A stretch of DNA of 64,000 nt. Source: Ypsolopha sequella. Taxonomy: Eukaryota > Arthropoda > Insecta > Lepidoptera > Ypsolophidae. This document shows positions 32,190 through 43,065 of the stretch, in pieces; the first letter of the stretch is position 1; the number at the start of each line of letters is the position of its first letter. Under the pieces are notes generated by a model, which saw nothing but the letters and a program-made list of their open reading frames with translations, was not told where the DNA came from and made no database searches. The DNA lies in NCBI GenBank assembly GCA_934047225.1, contig OW204011.1, positions 18,426,339-18,490,338 of the forward strand, written 5' to 3'. A program made the translations under genes and the position numbers.

Positions 32190-32269
32190 TATCGCGTGTT
32201 CATAAATCAAGTCTGTGTCGCGTGAATTGAACTAGCAAGCACTTTCTACTGTGAATCGGGGATATCAGT

Positions 32270-32712
32270 TGTTCACGCTAGACCGTGACGCATGATTCGC
32301 ACCCGCATGCGGGGATGACCCCCCCCCCCCGCCGCGCGCCGGTCGAGGCGCGCGCGGGCTCTGGTCTCGCTCTGTTCGGATCGACAAGCCTCTCAAGGCG
32401 CACGCGCGCGCGCCCGCGCAACCGACAGCTCTAAACAATAGACATTCGCGTCAGCACAAACAATATCGCGTACCTAAAGTGTAGTGTTAATACAAGTGCT
32501 GTGTACATCACTACAACCAGGACATTCAATACATCCCTGCACAGACGTCAGCTCAACTAGCCCAACAAGAAGGCTCAGCACGTCACCGCATCTCCCGTCG
32601 GCCCGTCCACAGACATTCAAACAAAGGTCAGTTTACCCACAATCTTTTTCTTATCCTGTCTGCTCTCCCACTCAAATTCCATCAGCCCTGCATCCTGTAG
32701 CCAGCGGCTACA
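32270..32712 (+). repeat. BEL-D 5' LTR
   Basis: Starts TGTTCACG and ends GCGGCTACA. It has a very GC-rich middle (CG/GC alternation near 32,330-32,425). The 3' part is similar to the BEL-B LTR. Confidence 0.95.
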
Positions 32713-32716
32713 TATT

Positions 32717-32733
32717 TGGTCCTTCGGCCGGAT
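32717..32733 (+). promoter_or_regulatory. BEL-D primer-binding site
   Basis: TGGTCCTTCGGCCGGAT, four bases after the 5' LTR. It lacks one base relative to the BEL-B site TGGTCCTTCGAGCCGGAT, which complements the tRNA-Tyr 3' end. Confidence 0.75.
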
Positions 32734-34034
32734 CGAATTCTGGTCCTTACAGTCCATTTTCACAATTTTGGCCCTTCAAACCGCTACTGAACCAGCCCCC
32801 GTCGATTTATTACAGTCCATTTTCAATCCAGGAAAATTTTTGGTTTATATCACCCCCCGACTATCCCCCGCCGGCCCATAACTTTGTTTTGAACCAGCCC
32901 CCGTCGATTTACTACAGTCCATTTTCACCCGGTTACATATTTTGCCCCCTTTCCCGGCAAAAAATATTTTGTGGTTTCGAATACCTATCGCGGGTAGATA
33001 ATTAGAACCGCCGCCTGGAACATTCCATTTATCGGTTAGAACCGGCCCCCCCACGCCCCTTTACAGAATAACTCATTTTCATCACGGTTGTAATTATTGT
33101 TCAGCTCAGATAATATAATTATATCCATTCGGCCCAATTGTTTATTACAGTCCACTATATTTCTTTATTAAACCCCCCCCGTCACTTCCAGGGATTAATT
33201 ATCAGCCCTTATAAACCCCATACGTAAAATTAATTAAACTCAAAGTCAGCATTTTGCTCAACATTTTTTACATGTAATTCCCGACCCAATCTTTTCAAAT
33301 GTTCTCGAAGTGATTCAACTTTGCTCGTAAATACATAGTTCACATTTTAGTTTCATATCGTGTTACAACGTTTTGAGTACCTACACTTCACTTTGTTTTC
33401 TATCGCGCGAAGAGGTGCAAATCTACCCACTGTCAAAGATAGTTCTCGTATCTTGCGAGATATTTTTTGTGAGAGTATAAATTTGCTTTATTTCGTGCAC
33501 TTATATACGTCACATATATACGTAAGTTACGTGTGTTGAGTACATAAGTACACACGTTATACGGTTACGTATTATTACGTTGATTAAAGCTTGATTAGCA
33601 TCATTGGATTGTCCGCACATTTAGATACGATTTCTGCCAGGTGAACGCATTCTTTGTTGTTTACGAGTTTGAGGCAGTAGATAGGTATTTTATTAGTTTC
33701 GTGTAAGCGGGAAATAGCATAATAACATAGGAGTGAACAAGGTCATCAGCCCTTTTTGATATTTAATGTTGCGGTAATCTTGTGTTACGGTAAAAGTTTT
33801 CCGAACAGTTTTATCCTGTTATTGTCTGCCTTTTATTGTTTATGGTACACATATAGGGTGTTCCACGTTGGTTTATCAGCTCATATACAGGTTGTTTAAA
33901 AAAAAAAAATTTTTTTTCTCTCTGTCGGGTTTATTTTCCGTGTTCCGTTTGAACATGGCTTTTGTTATTTCGGCCCGCGCAAGTTACAAGCTATCCGCAC
34001 GTTGGAGTTGGTAGCGCTCAAGTTTTTAATAACT

Positions 34035-34255
34035 CATTTTCACATATAGTCACACTCATCACACATTCAATCAGCACATACACACTCAGCTCATTTTCGC
34101 TCACACATTCAATCAGCACATATAGACACACTCAGCTCATTTTCACTTACACATTCATTCATCAGATACACATTCAGCTCATTTTGACTCTATGAAACCA
34201 GCACTCAGTCATCACACACACACTCATCACATACACACTCAGTTCATTTTCACTC
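34035..34255 (+). repeat. CACACTCA/CATTTTCACTCA minisatellite in BEL-D
   Basis: An irregular tandem array with units mixing ACACATTCAATCAGCACATA and CACTCAGCTCATTTTC. The same array, in reverse orientation, occurs in BEL-B on both sides of Gypsy-1. Confidence 0.85.
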
Positions 34256-34960
34256 AATGACTCCAGCTCCAACAGAGAATTCTTGTAACTCCGCACAACG
34301 TGTAGTGAACGTCACTAACACACCAATAATAGCAGACGTACATGGTCAATTTCACTCAGCACGAGCCCTGTTAGGTTTTATCTCACGTCGCGGTACTCTA
34401 GTTCTCATTCGCTCAGAGTCGGCACAAGCTGTGTAGGTGCTAGGGATCAACTCATTGAAGTTCAGAACTTCCTCGGGTCAAACAATGATGCAATCACTCA
34501 CCAGCTCGCGAATCAGCACATAACTTGGTTCGGCGCTCTGCACGAAATAATACTCAACTCAAGACCCCTCTGCCCGATTTTATCCGATCCTACGGACTTT
34601 GACCCTCTCACGGCCGGACATTTCATTATTGGTCGTCCGCTCACCGCTCTACCTGAGCAGTCTTTTTACGACAGACCCATATCTGTTCTTAAACGCTTTC
34701 AGCTCATTCAAGCGCTCTCTCAGCGCTTTTGGATTCTCTGGTCCAGATCCTACCTCCATACCCTGCAAACCCGCTCCAATCAGCTCTCCCCTTCCTCCCC
34801 TCCTCAAGTGGGTGAACTGGTCCTCATCAAAGAGGATGACCTGCCTCCGCTCCAATGGAAGTTGGGGAGAATTCTCCGCACAATGCCTGGCAAGGATGGA
34901 GTGATCCAAGTTGTGGATCTGGACACAGCCCATGGAGCCGCAGCCCCGGCCCCCCCAGGA
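34256..34960 (+). pseudogene. BEL-D integrase C-terminal remnant
   Basis: Matches the BEL-B integrase end but with several frameshifts and stops, for example near 34,430 and after 34,550. Recognisable pieces are ADVHGQFHSARALLGF, the HFIIGRPLTAL block near 34,620, and LIKEDDLPPLQWKLGRI near the end. The upstream integrase core is absent. Since the LTRs are identical, these lesions were probably present before this copy inserted, so it was mobilised by enzymes from another element. Confidence 0.85.
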
Positions 34961-35403
34961 TGTTCACGCTAGACCGTGACGCATGATTCGCACCCGCATG
35001 CGGGGATGACCCCCCCCCCCCGCCGCGCGCCGGTCGAGGCGCGCGCGGGCTCTGGTCTCGCTCTGTTCGGATCGACAAGCCTCTCAAGGCGCACGCGCGC
35101 GCGCCCGCGCAACCGACAGCTCTAAACAATAGACATTCGCGTCAGCACAAACAATATCGCGTACCTAAAGTGTAGTGTTAATACAAGTGCTGTGTACATC
35201 ACTACAACCAGGACATTCAATACATCCCTGCACAGACGTCAGCTCAACTAGCCCAACAAGAAGGCTCAGCACGTCACCGCATCTCCCGTCGGCCCGTCCA
35301 CAGACATTCAAACAAAGGTCAGTTTACCCACAATCTTTTTCTTATCCTGTCTGCTCTCCCACTCAAATTCCATCAGCCCTGCATCCTGTAGCCAGCGGCT
35401 ACA
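34961..35403 (+). repeat. BEL-D 3' LTR
   Basis: 443 bp, apparently identical to 32,270-32,712. TCAGT follows directly. Confidence 0.95.
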
Positions 35404-35426
35404 TCAGTGTTAATCAAGTGAAGTAC

Positions 35427-35690
35427 CAATCAAGAGGTTTCGCGAACAATCAAGAGTCACGAGGAGCAACAAGTCTCCCTTCAGCAAGCAGTACCTATCA
35501 AGAGGTAGTGCGGTGCCCAATCAAGAGGTTTCGCGAGTAATCAAGATTCGCGAGGAGCAGCAAGTCTCCCTTCAGTAAGCAGTAACTATCAAGTGGTAGT
35601 CCAGTCCCAATCAAGAGGTTTCGCGAGCAATCAAGAGTCGTGAGGAACAGCAAGTCTTCCTCCAGCAAGCAGCTTCAAGTAAGATCTTTC
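35427..35690 (+). repeat. ~90-bp tandem repeat in the BEL-C leader, 3 units
   Basis: CAATCAAGAGGTTTCGCGA recurs at about 35,427, 35,518 and 35,608, with similar sequence between. It lies in the untranslated leader just before gag. Function unknown; leader repeats can affect packaging or translation in retroelements. Confidence 0.85.
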
Positions 35691-35770
35691 CATTACTTAT
35701 ACATTTCTATCAAGCTATCAAGTTTTTATCAAGTCCCATCAAGTTTTCACGACAAATATAATAAATTAAT

Positions 35771-36423
35771 ATGTCAAGTATGGAGGATCTTCTATTAACC
35801 CAGCAGCAGATAATTGGAGCTATAGAGCAGGTGTACTCCAATTTTAAGAAGGATGGTGCAGAACGTAAAACGGCTGAATATATCAAGCGTAGGGTTGAAA
35901 CTCTTGATAAATACTGGCAAGAGTTTCAATCCAATCATATTCAATTATGTGGGATGGACAAATCGCATGACTATTTTGTTGAGAACCATTTTGAAAAAAC
36001 CAAGGAACGGTTTGAGCATATCAGGGCTAATATTGTCAATTATTTGCGCCCAAAACCGTTTCTGAAGCCTGCCACTCCAATGGGTGTATTTGTTCAGCAA
36101 GTACCAGCAGGGCAAAAGGCATCAAGGTCGGGCACGCCGGGCTTTGTTGATTCTCAAAAGACCCAGGCTAATTCTTTTAAAGCTCAGGGCGTCTATAGCA
36201 AGATAGACGAATTAATAAAAAAGCAAGCTATTAACCTTAGGGCTTTTCAGAGAACGGTATCTAACATAGAGTTAGAATTAATTACAGAAAAATGGGAGTT
36301 TGACCATCTCCTTCGTACAATTCAGTCTCGTTGGTCGGCAATGGATTCGCTACATTTAGATATAGATAGTGAGTTAGAAGGTCAAAACGAAGAGTATCAG
36401 AGTACATTTTTATATAATGAGCA
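35771..36423 (+). pseudogene. BEL-C gag, N-terminal part
   Basis: Starts at an ATG after an A-rich leader and encodes about 217 residues, rich in Lys, Glu and Gln and probably helical, including AEYIKRRVETLDKYWQEF. It resembles the first part of the BEL-E gag at 62,483. At 36,419-36,423 the BEL-B target duplication GAGCA begins. The frame continues by chance into the BEL-B LTR to 36,505. The rest of gag resumes at 45,769 after the insert. No lesion is seen in this half. Confidence 0.88.
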
Positions 36424-36895
36424 TGTAACCGCTGGCTACAGGAATGCAGGGCTGATGGGATTTGAGGATATGACACAGGAGAAGAAAAGATTGTGGGTGA
36501 ACTAACCTGTTTTGGATGGGCTGGTATGTGCTGCGTGGCGTTTCTTCTTGGTGGGCTGATGGAGCTGGCGCCTTGGACAGGAATGTGCAGAATGTCTTGG
36601 TTGGAGTAATGTACACAGCACTGGTATGAACACAACACTGTTAGGTATGAGAGGTTTTGGTTGTGGCGGCGCGAATGTGTGCACACGGGTTGTTTGGACA
36701 ATGTCTAGCGCGGAAGAAAGATTGAGCCAACGCGCGGGTTGGCGCCAGCTCGCGAGTGCGCAGACGTGCGCCTCGGGAGGCTTGTCGAGCCGAACAGAGC
36801 GAGCGAGCGGCGCTCAGCGCGCGACTCGATTCTGTCGCGAGTTACTTTCTGCGCATGCGCTGAAATGCGCATACCGTCACGCTTTGGCGTGAACA
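36424..36895 (-). repeat. BEL-B 3' LTR
   Basis: On the minus strand it reads TGTTCACGCC to AGCGGTTACA. 472 bp, with a CG-rich middle. It shares its 3' half with the BEL-D LTR. Confidence 0.95.
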
Positions 36896-37665
36896 TCCTG
36901 GGGGGGCCGGGGCTGCGGCTCCTCTTGAGCTGAATCCAACGGCAGCCTGGCTATCTTGAACACAGGTCGTCGCAGATTTCCATGGGCTGTGTCCAGATCC
37001 ACAACTTGGATCACTCCATCCTTGCCAGGCATTGTGCGGAGAATTCTCCCCAACTTCCATTGGAGCGGAGGCAGGTCATCCTCTTTGATGAGGACCAGTT
37101 CACCCACTTGAGGAGGGGAAGAAGGGGAGAGCTATTTGGAGCGGGTTTGCAGGGTATGGAGGTAGGATCTGGATCAGATAGTCCAAAAGCGCTGAGAGAG
37201 CGCTTGAATGAGCTGAAAGCGTTTAAGAGCAGATATGGGTCTGTCGTAAAAAGACTGCTTAGGTAGAGCGGTGAGCGGACGACCAATAATGAAATGTCCG
37301 GCCGTGAGAGGGTCAAAGTCCGTAGGGTCGGATGACATCGGGCAGAGGGGTCTTGAGTTGAGTATTATTTCGTGCAGAGCGCCGAACCAAGTTATGTGCT
37401 GATTCGCGAGCTTGTGAGTGATTGCATCATTGTTTGACCTGAGGAAGTTCTGAACTTCAATGAGCCGCAATTCAATGAACTTCAATGTGTTTGTGCCGCA
37501 GTCTGAGCGAATGAGAACTGGAGTACCGCGACGTGAGATAAAACCTAACAGGGCTCGTGCTGAGTGAAATTGACCATGTACGTCTGCTATTATTGGTATG
37601 TTAGTGACGTTCACTACACGTTGTGCGGAGTTACAAGAATTCTCTGTTGGAGTTGAAGTCATTGA
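36896..37665 (-). pseudogene. BEL-B integrase C-terminal remnant
   Basis: Begins in the integrase core after ATG at about 37,662 and runs to 37,174 (DVHGQFHSARALLGF, LIRSDCGTN with a catalytic Asp, FGALHEIILNSRP, HFIIGRPLTAL). It then continues in a second frame from about 37,107 (VGELVLIKEDDLPPLQWKLGRI, a BEL C-terminal module) up to the LTR. One frameshift lies between. The HHCC finger and first catalytic Asp are missing. It is better preserved than in BEL-D. Confidence 0.85.
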
Positions 37666-37679
37666 GTGAAAATGAACTG

Positions 37680-37853
37680 AGTGTGTATGTGATGAGTGTG
37701 TGTGTGATGAGTGTGCTGAGTGCGCTGAGTGCTGGTTTCATTGAGTGAAAATGAGCTGAATGTGTATGTGATGAGTGAATGTGTGAGTGAAAATGAGCTG
37801 AGTGTGTATGTGATGAGTGTGCTGAGTGTGCTAAGTGCTGGTTTCATTGAGTG
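37680..37853 (-). repeat. BEL-B minisatellite, part 1
   Basis: A GAGTGTGTATGTGATGAGTG-type array, the reverse complement of the BEL-D array. Gypsy-1 is inserted in it; part 2 lies at 43,825-44,010. Confidence 0.85.
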
Positions 37854-38097
37854 TCAAATATCAGGATTCGTTAAGGGTCTGTAGTGTAGAAGTCTGGAGT
37901 GGTGATTGAAACACAGACGTTAAGTTGACATGTTTAATGGTCAACTGCCAAAATAGAGTGCCCCCGAAAACTGTACAATATTCTTTAATATAATTACTTA
38001 TTGCTAAATAAGCAGTATGCGTCGCAATGTTGCAGTCAGTAGCGGCATGTCGCAGTAATGCTATAAAACAATGTGTATACGTAATTACTATACTTCA
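37854..38097 (-). repeat. Gypsy-1 3' LTR
   Basis: 244 bp, minus strand TGAAGTATAG to ATATTTGA, same as 43,581-43,824. Confidence 0.93.
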
Positions 38098-38108
38098 TCT
38101 CCCCTTTT
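38098..38108 (-). promoter_or_regulatory. Gypsy-1 polypurine tract
   Basis: Minus strand AAAAGGGGAGA directly before the 3' LTR. It would prime plus-strand DNA synthesis. Confidence 0.85.
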
Positions 38109-38219
38109 AAGTCCCTTCATTCCCGGGGTACTGCAAAAAAAATGTGAGGCATACTACTTGGTTCACATTTTTATCTAAATATAATTTTCTTATAAAATAA
38201 TTGCTAAAAATTAAATATT

Positions 38220-41200
38220 TCATTTAACAAATAATTTTGTATTATTTTTATGAGTTACATAGTCTTTACCATTCCTTAAAATTTTAACATTCGGTTCCAG
38301 ATCTTGTATAACTTTAAATGGACCTAAATAAATCTTATCTAACTTATCACCAACTTGGTTTCTAATTACAACTAAATCTCCACTCTTATACTTTACAGGA
38401 TTGGCATTTTTATCAAAATGTAATTTCCTTAGTTCCTTGCTCATTAATAAATTATTTCTAGCTTCAAGTTGTGCTCTTTGAAGCCTGTATTTGAGTTCCA
38501 AAGGATAAGAGTCGGGATTATACAATGGTTCTACGACTGGGTTCTGTAAATTGCTTGGTAAGTTACAGACTTTTCCAAACACTAACTCAAATGGAGTGTA
38601 TTTTGTCTCAGTATGAACGGTGGTGTTATAGGAAAAACACCAAAATGGAAGCCAACTGCTCCAGTCAGTATTGTTGCTATCGCACTGTATCCTAAGATAA
38701 GCTCCTAGATGCTTGTGAGTGTTCTCTAAGGCTCCTAGGGTTTCATGGTGGTACGCGGTTGAGTGTAATTTAGTAATATTTAGTAAGCTACAAATTTCTG
38801 AAAAAACTGACGACACAAACTCTGTCCCCATGTCAGTTACTATTTCTTTCGGGATACCGTATCTTAAAATAAAATTATTTACAAATAACCTAGCTACCGA
38901 AACCGTATCTTTCTTTTCTAGTGGATATGCTTCGACATACTTCGTCAAATCACACTGTAAAGTTAAAATATATTTATGATTTAAATTATCTATACTTAAA
39001 GGACCCATTAAATCTAAACTAACTCTTTCGAAAGCTGTGGATGCCGTAGATGTAATCACCATCGGCTCCTTTGTATGCCTATTGGAATGCTTTTGAATCT
39101 GGCAATTGTTGCACTTTTTAACAAATTCGCTTATATCGTTAGTCATTCCTGGCCAAAAGTAATATTTTTTTATATTATTCAACATCCTATTTACCCCCGC
39201 GTGGCCACTTGTGGGTAACAGATGGAAGTCATTCATGATCACAATTTTGGTGTCTCTATCAGTTACTCTCATGACGTCTTTGAGAATTAGTAACTTAAGA
39301 ATACCATTTAATTCAAATTTATTTATTTCCTTTATGAGAATATTTATTAATTCTTCATATCGTTTGCATTTAATAATTACGAGCTCATCTAATTTTAATT
39401 TGTTGCAAAAATCATGTAATTCTCTCGCTAGCACACTTACGGTAGAAAACGATCGAGACATTACGAATATGGCTGATTTTTCAGGCACAAAAATGCAATT
39501 ACCTTTATCACTAGTGATTTGCTTCAGTTTCTGTATTTGTCTTTGAGTACTCATATTACCTATAATTAATTCTATGCTCTCTGCTGGACGCTTGAGGATT
39601 TCCACTACTTTTGGTTGATCAGACCTTGGAGTAGCGGGAATCTCAGGAGTCATGGCAGTGCTGTCACTACGCAACTTACGAGCTTTTGCTCTGGTTATGA
39701 CTGATACTACATGTTCGTGCATGTTCTTTAAATCGGTAGAAGTTAAAGTAATACGGCTCAATGCATCTGCAGCTGCGTTTTGCCGTCCCGGAACATAACT
39801 TATTTCAAAATCATACTCCTCTAGATAGAGTCTGAATTTAGTAAGTCGACTTGAAGGATCAGTCATGTTAAATAAGTAAATCAACGGCTTATGATCCGTT
39901 TTAATATTGAATTTTTTGCCATATAAATAAGGCCTAAAATGTCTTACAGACCAAACAATAGCAAGTAGTTCAAGCTCAATTACTGGATAGCGTGTTTCGG
40001 CGGGCTTAAGACTACGGCTCGCGTACGCTACTACCTTGCCATTGCTATTTGAAAGTACTGCGCCTAACCCAAGTTTTGAGGCGTCCGTCTGTAGAGTAAA
40101 CGTATTTCTATCAGAAAAATCTGGATAATCTAGTACTTTCGGGCTAATGAGTGTCTGTTTAAGCTTTTGGAAAGCGCTCTCACATTGATCCGTCCATGCA
40201 AACGCTACATCTTTCTTACATAATGCATTCAGAGAATGGGCTATCTCTGCGAACTTTGGTATAAAACGCCTATAATAATTTGCAAATGCTACAAATCTTT
40301 TGACATCGTCAGTGTTCTGTGGAGTAGGGTAGTTTTGTAAGGATTCTACTTTAGTTGGGTCGGGGAAAATCCCTTCTGAAGTTATCTTATGACCTAAATA
40401 AACGATTTCCTTACGCAAAAACTCACATTTTAGAGGATTTAATTTCAAGTTAACTTCACGTAAGCGCTCTAAAATAGTCATTAGGTTTTTATTGTGCGTT
40501 TCTAGGCAATTTCCGACTATTATACAATCGTCTAGGTAAATAAAACAAGCTTTATAGTTTAAACCAGACATCGCAATCGTCATCAGACGAGAAAATGCAC
40601 TCGGAGATGTCTTTAAACCCATCGGACATCGCTTCATTTGGTATTGTTTATCCGTCGTAAATGCTGTATACTTCCTAGATTGCTCTTCAAGAGATAATTG
40701 ATAGTAACTTTGACTGAGATCTAGCTTTGAGAAGTAGATACTATTCGATAATGAGTCTAAAATATCTGTAATATTGGGTAAAGGGAATTTATCGTCTTGT
40801 ATTCTGTTGTTGAGTTGACGATAATCAACGACAAGTCTCCATTTTTTATCTCCTGACTTATCAGTCTTTTTAGGAACTAAAAGTACAGGGCTTGACCATT
40901 CAGAAGTGGTCTCCTCAATAATGTCATTCCTAAGCATTTCATCAATCTGCCTTTGAACTTCTCCTTTCATTGCATTTGGCAATCTATAAGGCTTCACGTA
41001 CACTGAGGACGTATTATCTTTCAATTTAATAGAATGTTTAATTAAATTAGTTGTGGAGAGCGTATCTCCTGGTAAATGAAAAACGTCGGCGTATTTGGCA
41101 CACACGTTTTCAATGCTCTTTTGCTCTTCTTTATTTAAATAAGAATGCAAATCAAGTAAATTAAGCAAAGTTCGAACTCTATTGGAACTAATACTATCTT

Positions 41201-41870
41201 TGTTAAACTTGCAAACATCAAAATGATTCAGACTAATGACTTCTAAATCCGAAATATCTACCTTAATTGAACTATCCGTGGTATTTAAAATTCTAACTGG
41301 AATAAGTCCATTCTGTGGTTTCGAAATGACACCCGCTGTATACACTCCCTTATGTATTTCCCTAGCTAAAATTACGCAATCACTACATAGTGTCGTCGGG
41401 ATGTGTTTGATCATTTCGCATCGTGGCGGAATTGTAAACAAGTTTCCACTTACTTGTACAACAATAGACTGGTCTTGGTTTTCTAAACTCAAAGTACCAT
41501 CTTTATAATTTAACATCGCGGAATATCGCGTGAAAAAATTTTGCCCGAGTATCCCCTCTGCGGTGCAAGATAAGTTCTTGAAAACGTAGAACTTTTGTTT
41601 AAAAACCACATTCTTAATAATAATATCTAAATTAATATAGCCAATAGACTCTAAATTACCACTTATTCCTTTAATTACTAACTTATCCTGTTGTATTAAA
41701 TTCAATAAATCCCTATTTTTTAATAACCATTCATATTTCAAAATACATAGACTGGCTCCAGTGTCAATTAATAAATTTAACTCATCACCATCCCTTAACT
41801 GGCAAGTAATAACACAAAAGTTGTTAAAACTAAAAATAAAATGATTGCTCGGTTTAGGTACGAAAAAACT
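38220..41870 (-). CDS. Gypsy-1 pol: protease, RT, RNase H, integrase
   Basis: The frame is open from 41,870 to a stop at 38,220 with no lesion. Protease DTGASLCIL lies upstream of the first Met at 41,741. Counting from that Met, RT has FSKLDLSQSYY near 337 and catalytic YLDD at 402-405, and RNase H has QTDAS near 551. The integrase has an H..H and C..C finger (HAGVNRML, CNNCQ), then catalytic DLMGPL, VTDMGTEF and a Glu in ALEN, and a C-terminal LGPFKV module (GPY/F type). It lies in the +1 frame relative to gag with a 17-bp overlap, so it should be made as a gag-pol fusion by frameshifting. Confidence 0.93.
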   Translation of the reverse strand, partial: SFFVPKPSNHFIFSFNNFCVITCQLRDGDELNLLIDTGASLCILKYEWLLKNRDLLNLIQQDKLVIKGISGNLESIGYINLDIIIKNVVFKQKFYVFKNLSCTAEGILGQNFFTRYSAMLNYKDGTLSLENQDQSIVVQVSGNLFTIPPRCEMIKHIPTTLCSDCVILAREIHKGVYTAGVISKPQNGLIPVRILNTTDSSIKVDISDLEVISLNHFDVCKFNKDSISSNRVRTLLNLLDLHSYLNKEEQKSIENVCAKYADVFHLPGDTLSTTNLIKHSIKLKDNTSSVYVKPYRLPNAMKGEVQRQIDEMLRNDIIEETTSEWSSPVLLVPKKTDKSGDKKWRLVVDYRQLNNRIQDDKFPLPNITDILDSLSNSIYFSKLDLSQSYYQLSLEEQSRKYTAFTTDKQYQMKRCPMGLKTSPSAFSRLMTIAMSGLNYKACFIYLDDCIIVGNCLETHNKNLMTILERLREVNLKLNPLKCEFLRKEIVYLGHKITSEGIFPDPTKVESLQNYPTPQNTDDVKRFVAFANYYRRFIPKFAEIAHSLNALCKKDVAFAWTDQCESAFQKLKQTLISPKVLDYPDFSDRNTFTLQTDASKLGLGAVLSNSNGKVVAYASRSLKPAETRYPVIELELLAIVWSVRHFRPYLYGKKFNIKTDHKPLIYLFNMTDPSSRLTKFRLYLEEYDFEISYVPGRQNAAADALSRITLTSTDLKNMHEHVVSVITRAKARKLRSDSTAMTPEIPATPRSDQPKVVEILKRPAESIELIIGNMSTQRQIQKLKQITSDKGNCIFVPEKSAIFVMSRSFSTVSVLARELHDFCNKLKLDELVIIKCKRYEELINILIKEINKFELNGILKLLILKDVMRVTDRDTKIVIMNDFHLLPTSGHAGVNRMLNNIKKYYFWPGMTNDISEFVKKCNNCQIQKHSNRHTKEPMVITSTASTAFERVSLDLMGPLSIDNLNHKYILTLQCDLTKYVEAYPLEKKDTVSVARLFVNNFILRYGIPKEIVTDMGTEFVSSVFSEICSLLNITKLHSTAYHHETLGALENTHKHLGAYLRIQCDSNNTDWSSWLPFWCFSYNTTVHTETKYTPFELVFGKVCNLPSNLQNPVVEPLYNPDSYPLELKYRLQRAQLEARNNLLMSKELRKLHFDKNANPVKYKSGDLVVIRNQVGDKLDKIYLGPFKVIQDLEPNVKILRNGKDYVTHKNNTKLFVK
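41854..41870 (-). other. gag-pol overlap with a possible +1 frameshift site
   Basis: The pol frame opens right after a TAG and gag stops at 41,854-41,856, so a shift must occur within 17 bp. The gag codons here are GAG TTT TTT CGT ACC TAA. A Phe-tRNA on TTT can re-pair with TTC one base downstream; UUU CGU is a known +1 shift context. Gypsy-2 keeps the same sequence. Confidence 0.65.
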
Positions 41871-43065
41871 CTATACGTTCGTTATTATTTTGAAGCCTTT
41901 CCTGGCCGTCGTACTTTAACGCGTTATGCTGAATGCGCTGGAAACGTGAGTGGCCGCCGCCGCGTGTTTGCTGACGCTGACCATTCTTGTGTCTACCTCG
42001 ATAACCTGCACTTATAAAGGAAGTTTGTTGACCTCGATTATTGTTGTGATTGGAGCTATTATTATGAACAAAATTTTTATTCGAATAATTTCCTCGGCCA
42101 CGGAAACCGCGATTATGATAGCGTTTATGCTGGTACAATTTATTGGACCCAAAATGCATAGTTTGGTTCTGAGGCTGGGTGGACATAGATTGTTCATCTA
42201 GTGCTGCCCTAATAGCTTCGGGTAGCGAATCAAACTGTCGCGACGCGATAACAGTACTAAGCCGCTTGTCGGACAAACCATCCGCAAACCGCTTGATAGC
42301 AGTTTTTTCATTAAGAGGGCGCAAGACCTCAAACTTAGACGGTTCATCATCTGCTTGAGCAATCGTCAGATTGACAAATAATTCTTCCAGCTCTGTACCG
42401 AACTTCTCAATAGACCTACGACCTTGTGTAATTTGAAATAACTGCGTTTGTAAAGCAACAGTCGATTTTTTCGGAAGTAAAAACTTGCGAATATCATTAA
42501 CTAAATATTGGATACTGCTGTAAGTACTTTTCAGTCGCAACTTTGCACTAGCTGAAAGTCGCGTTTTTAACACAAACTCAATAAGCTGGTTTTTACTAGA
42601 TTCACTAATAAGAGAGCTATATAACAATATCCCATCGACGAGCTGGTTGGTCACTTGTTCCTGGCCATTCATAACAGGCAACAGGGAAATAGCCGTTTTA
42701 ATATCAAAAGAGTCAGCCATTTTTGATAACTTTTGCGATAACTTAGGCTCAATTTCTACAAAATTACCTTCCCCAGTTTGGCAACTATTATCTATCTTTG
42801 ACAGTAAACTAACAATCTTATTATAAGCAATAGTTATTTCATTTATCAATTTCTGAAATAAATCTGTGGATTCAGTGCTTAGCTGCTCATCTATAATTTC
42901 TTGGTTCAACTGAGTCAAAATACCATCGAGTTTTTTATATTCATTTTCAGCTTCCTGTAACTTCTTATAAGCTATATCTTTCTTACGACGTTCTGGACCG
43001 ATTTTTAACAAGTATTCCTTAATAAAATTTATTTTAATATGTAATTCCTTTCACTGATCGGACAT
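41854..43065 (-). pseudogene. Gypsy-1 gag with a stop at codon 5
   Basis: The expected ATG at 43,063-43,065, matching the start in Gypsy-2, is followed by TGA at 43,051-43,053. After that the frame is open for about 390 codons to 41,854. The protein is helical in the N-terminal two thirds (coiled-coil-like stretch near the start, capsid-like middle), with a C-terminal Arg/Gly/Asn-rich tail (YHNRGFRGRGNY) that may bind RNA in place of zinc knuckles. Use of a downstream or non-AUG start cannot be excluded; the next in-frame ATG is about 100 codons later. Confidence 0.8.

Larger units (their letters stand above)
32270..35403 (+). mobile_element. BEL-D: recent non-autonomous BEL element
   Basis: Two 443-bp LTRs (32,270-32,712 and 34,961-35,403) that look identical base for base, even in a 12-C run, flank 2,248 bp. 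TCAGT flanks both sides (32,265-32,269; 35,404-35,408), a clean 5-bp target duplication as expected for BEL. The interior has a PBS, non-coding leader, an A/T homopolymer pair, a CACACTCA-type minisatellite and a broken integrase end. Gag, protease and RT are absent. Its layout matches BEL-B. It sits in the 5' region of BEL-C. Confidence 0.93.

Noticed and set aside
35771..36505. A 244-residue free-standing gene
   Set aside because: The last residues are read from the BEL-B LTR; the rest is the N-terminal part of BEL-C gag.
36282..36933. Overlapping open frames around the BEL-B LTR on both strands (also at 45,135-45,760)
   Set aside because: They are repeated in both LTR copies, lack domains and follow from LTR composition.
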